Shown here: positions 63,072 through 64,000 of the stretch, in pieces
Layout of the letters: each line of letters starts with the position of its first letter
Numbering within the stretch: the first letter of the stretch is position 1
Source: Serripes groenlandicus
Lineage: Eukaryota > Mollusca > Bivalvia > Cardiida > Cardiidae
Length of the DNA: 64,000 nt
NCBI GenBank assembly: GCA_031761405.1
Contig: JASEVX010000001.1
Location: 109,342,726 to 109,406,725, forward strand
Direction of reading: 5' to 3'
The notes under the pieces: generated by a model
The model's input: only the letters and a program-made list of their open reading frames with translations
What the model was told of the DNA's origin: nothing
The model's database searches: none
Translations under genes and position numbers: made by a program

Positions 63072-63385
63072 TTATTTATGACCAGTGGCGATCCTGATTA
63101 ATCTGCGCATCCACTCATTCAGATCCGGTGCTACAGTCCTCCGAAACTTCTGAGTCTGAGACTTCTTTTCAATAAACTTGTATAAACAGGGTATGTTTGT
63201 ATAATCAAGTTCAGACCGATCGTTATCCATTATGGTCACACATACCTTAACGATTGGTTCCTCTAGCGCTTCTCTTGTACCGTCTTCGTTAGTCAAAGCT
63301 AATTCATACATCAGCATACACCCGTAACCATGGGAATGTAATGGACAAATCACCCGTGGTTTGCGAAGATGCTCCTGTATCTTAA
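63072..63385 (-). CDS. terminal exon of an unrecognised protein, stop overlaps poly(A) signal
   Basis: The minus-strand frame runs VKIQEHLRKPRVICPLHSHG, YGCMLMYELALTNEDG, EPIVKVCVTIMDNDRSELDY, TNIPCLYKFIEKKSQTQKFR, then TVAPDLNEWMRRLIRIATGH, K and TAA. The stop at 63072-63074 lies inside AATAAA (63071-63076), as in compact 3' ends. The composition is globular and well mixed. The 5' border is an AG next to 63385 (an alternative AG would start the exon at 63374); both have weak pyrimidine tracts. I recognise no family. Upstream exons would lie beyond the right edge or between 63400 and 64000. Confidence 0.5.
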
Positions 63386-63389
63386 CTGT

Positions 63390-63795
63390 CAGTCAAACTG
63401 TTTTATCGCTTGATATATAGCTCCTTATAACGCTTTAACATGTACATGTACTCGTTGGAAATATTCGAGCAGTTTCGGACACAAATGGATAATTCCTTTT
63501 ATCCATGTCTGCATCAATTAAATTCTTATTGGAGGAAAATCAAGCGATTAAACTTTTTCAGTTTTAAAAGAAGTGGTATCTTGGGGAATAGCTGATATAA
63601 AAACATTCGGCGAAGACTATGAAGAGCATATGTGAATGCACGGGCTCATTAATCGTCCACGTTTCCGGTCGCTTATGAATAAGGAATACTGTAGCTCATT
63701 ACTTGAACCCAACATACACTGACGTATACTAACATGTATGCTCTTCTGTTTGAACCCAACAGACATTGAAGTATAATAACACGTATACTCTTCTT
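63390..63795. other. spacer between two opposed candidate exons
   Basis: GAACCCAACATACACTGACG (63706) recurs as GAACCCAACAGACATTGAAG (63753), a 47-bp near-duplicate. No other feature. Confidence 0.45.
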
Positions 63796-63799
63796 ACAG

Positions 63800-63882
63800 A
63801 CCTGCCCACCGCTCACGAACAACTTTGACGATATCAAACATACAACCCTAAGTGAACGGGCTGCTCTCAAGGAAGCTTCGAG
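63800..63882 (+). CDS. candidate internal exon, unrecognised
   Basis: 83 nt between a good acceptor (atactcttcttacag) and a good donor (TTCGAG|gtaggt). One frame is open throughout: [20 protein letters not shown] then AALKEASR. If real, the gene continues past the right edge and is on the strand opposite to the exon at 63072-63385. No family recognised. Confidence 0.35.
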
Positions 63883-64000
63883 GTAGGTGGTTTATTAAAG
63901 TTAATTCACTATGTAGGACTGTTTATACATTTCCTACTTACAGCCACTCAACAGTTCTGCATCATTTGCATGTTCAATAACACGGAGAACAACGTTAACT

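Overview
The window is animal nuclear DNA, most likely from a bivalve mollusc. Genes are sparse and split by introns with GT..AG ends. The rest is AT-rich and packed with short transposable elements. Several repeat types (elements ending in AGCTCACCTG, tRNA-headed SINEs with an ACGGCGTTAAAC tail, tandem-core elements) are ones I associate with clam genomes; that taxon call is from memory, not from a search.

Genes. The best-supported gene is a complete SKP2 orthologue on the minus strand (48171 down to 27787). I assembled it from 11 exons whose splice phases all agree: 1521 nt, 506 codons plus stop. It encodes the F-box/leucine-rich-repeat substrate receptor of the SCF ubiquitin ligase. Two internal exons of SETD9, a SET-domain protein, lie on the minus strand at 4958-3235; its 3' exons run off the left edge and its 5' end was not found. 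At 10035-10556 (plus) an intronless ORF matches the N-terminal ankyrin repeats of ankyrin and stops after about four repeats. Weaker coding candidates are terminal-type exons at 7722-8026 (+), 20467-20558 (+) and 63072-63385 (-), a first exon at 8455-8599 (-) beside an NRF-1-like site, an exon-like ORF near 5069-5283 (-), an internal exon at 63800-63882 (+), and a 169-codon ORF at 56994-57503 (+) with an internal repeat.

Repeats, left to right: a 175-bp satellite (1-1545); SINEs and TTAA elements (1.7-7.7 kb); the ankyrin ORF followed by a 36-bp palindromic micro-insertion (10.6 kb); a 166-bp-unit element (11.5-12.8 kb); a foldback (13.1 kb); AGCTC-ended elements (14.0-16.3 kb); two tandem-core elements (19.1-20.3 and 21.1-22.5 kb); the SKP2 gene with introns full of repeats (27.8-48.2 kb); a 63-bp minisatellite (54.1-54.9 kb); and a mixed right part with several hairpin elements.

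The dominant element is a TTAA-bounded, piggyBac-like miniature element with ends TTAACCCTTTCC and a CTGCAGCAG motif just inside. I count roughly 35-40 complete, truncated, nested, internally deleted or tandemly arrayed copies, about one per 1.7 kb. The most unusual signal is a pair of tiny perfect palindromes (36 and 27 bp) that share an arm sequence and are each flanked by a different exact 7-bp direct repeat, as if they were transposed units made only of terminal repeats.
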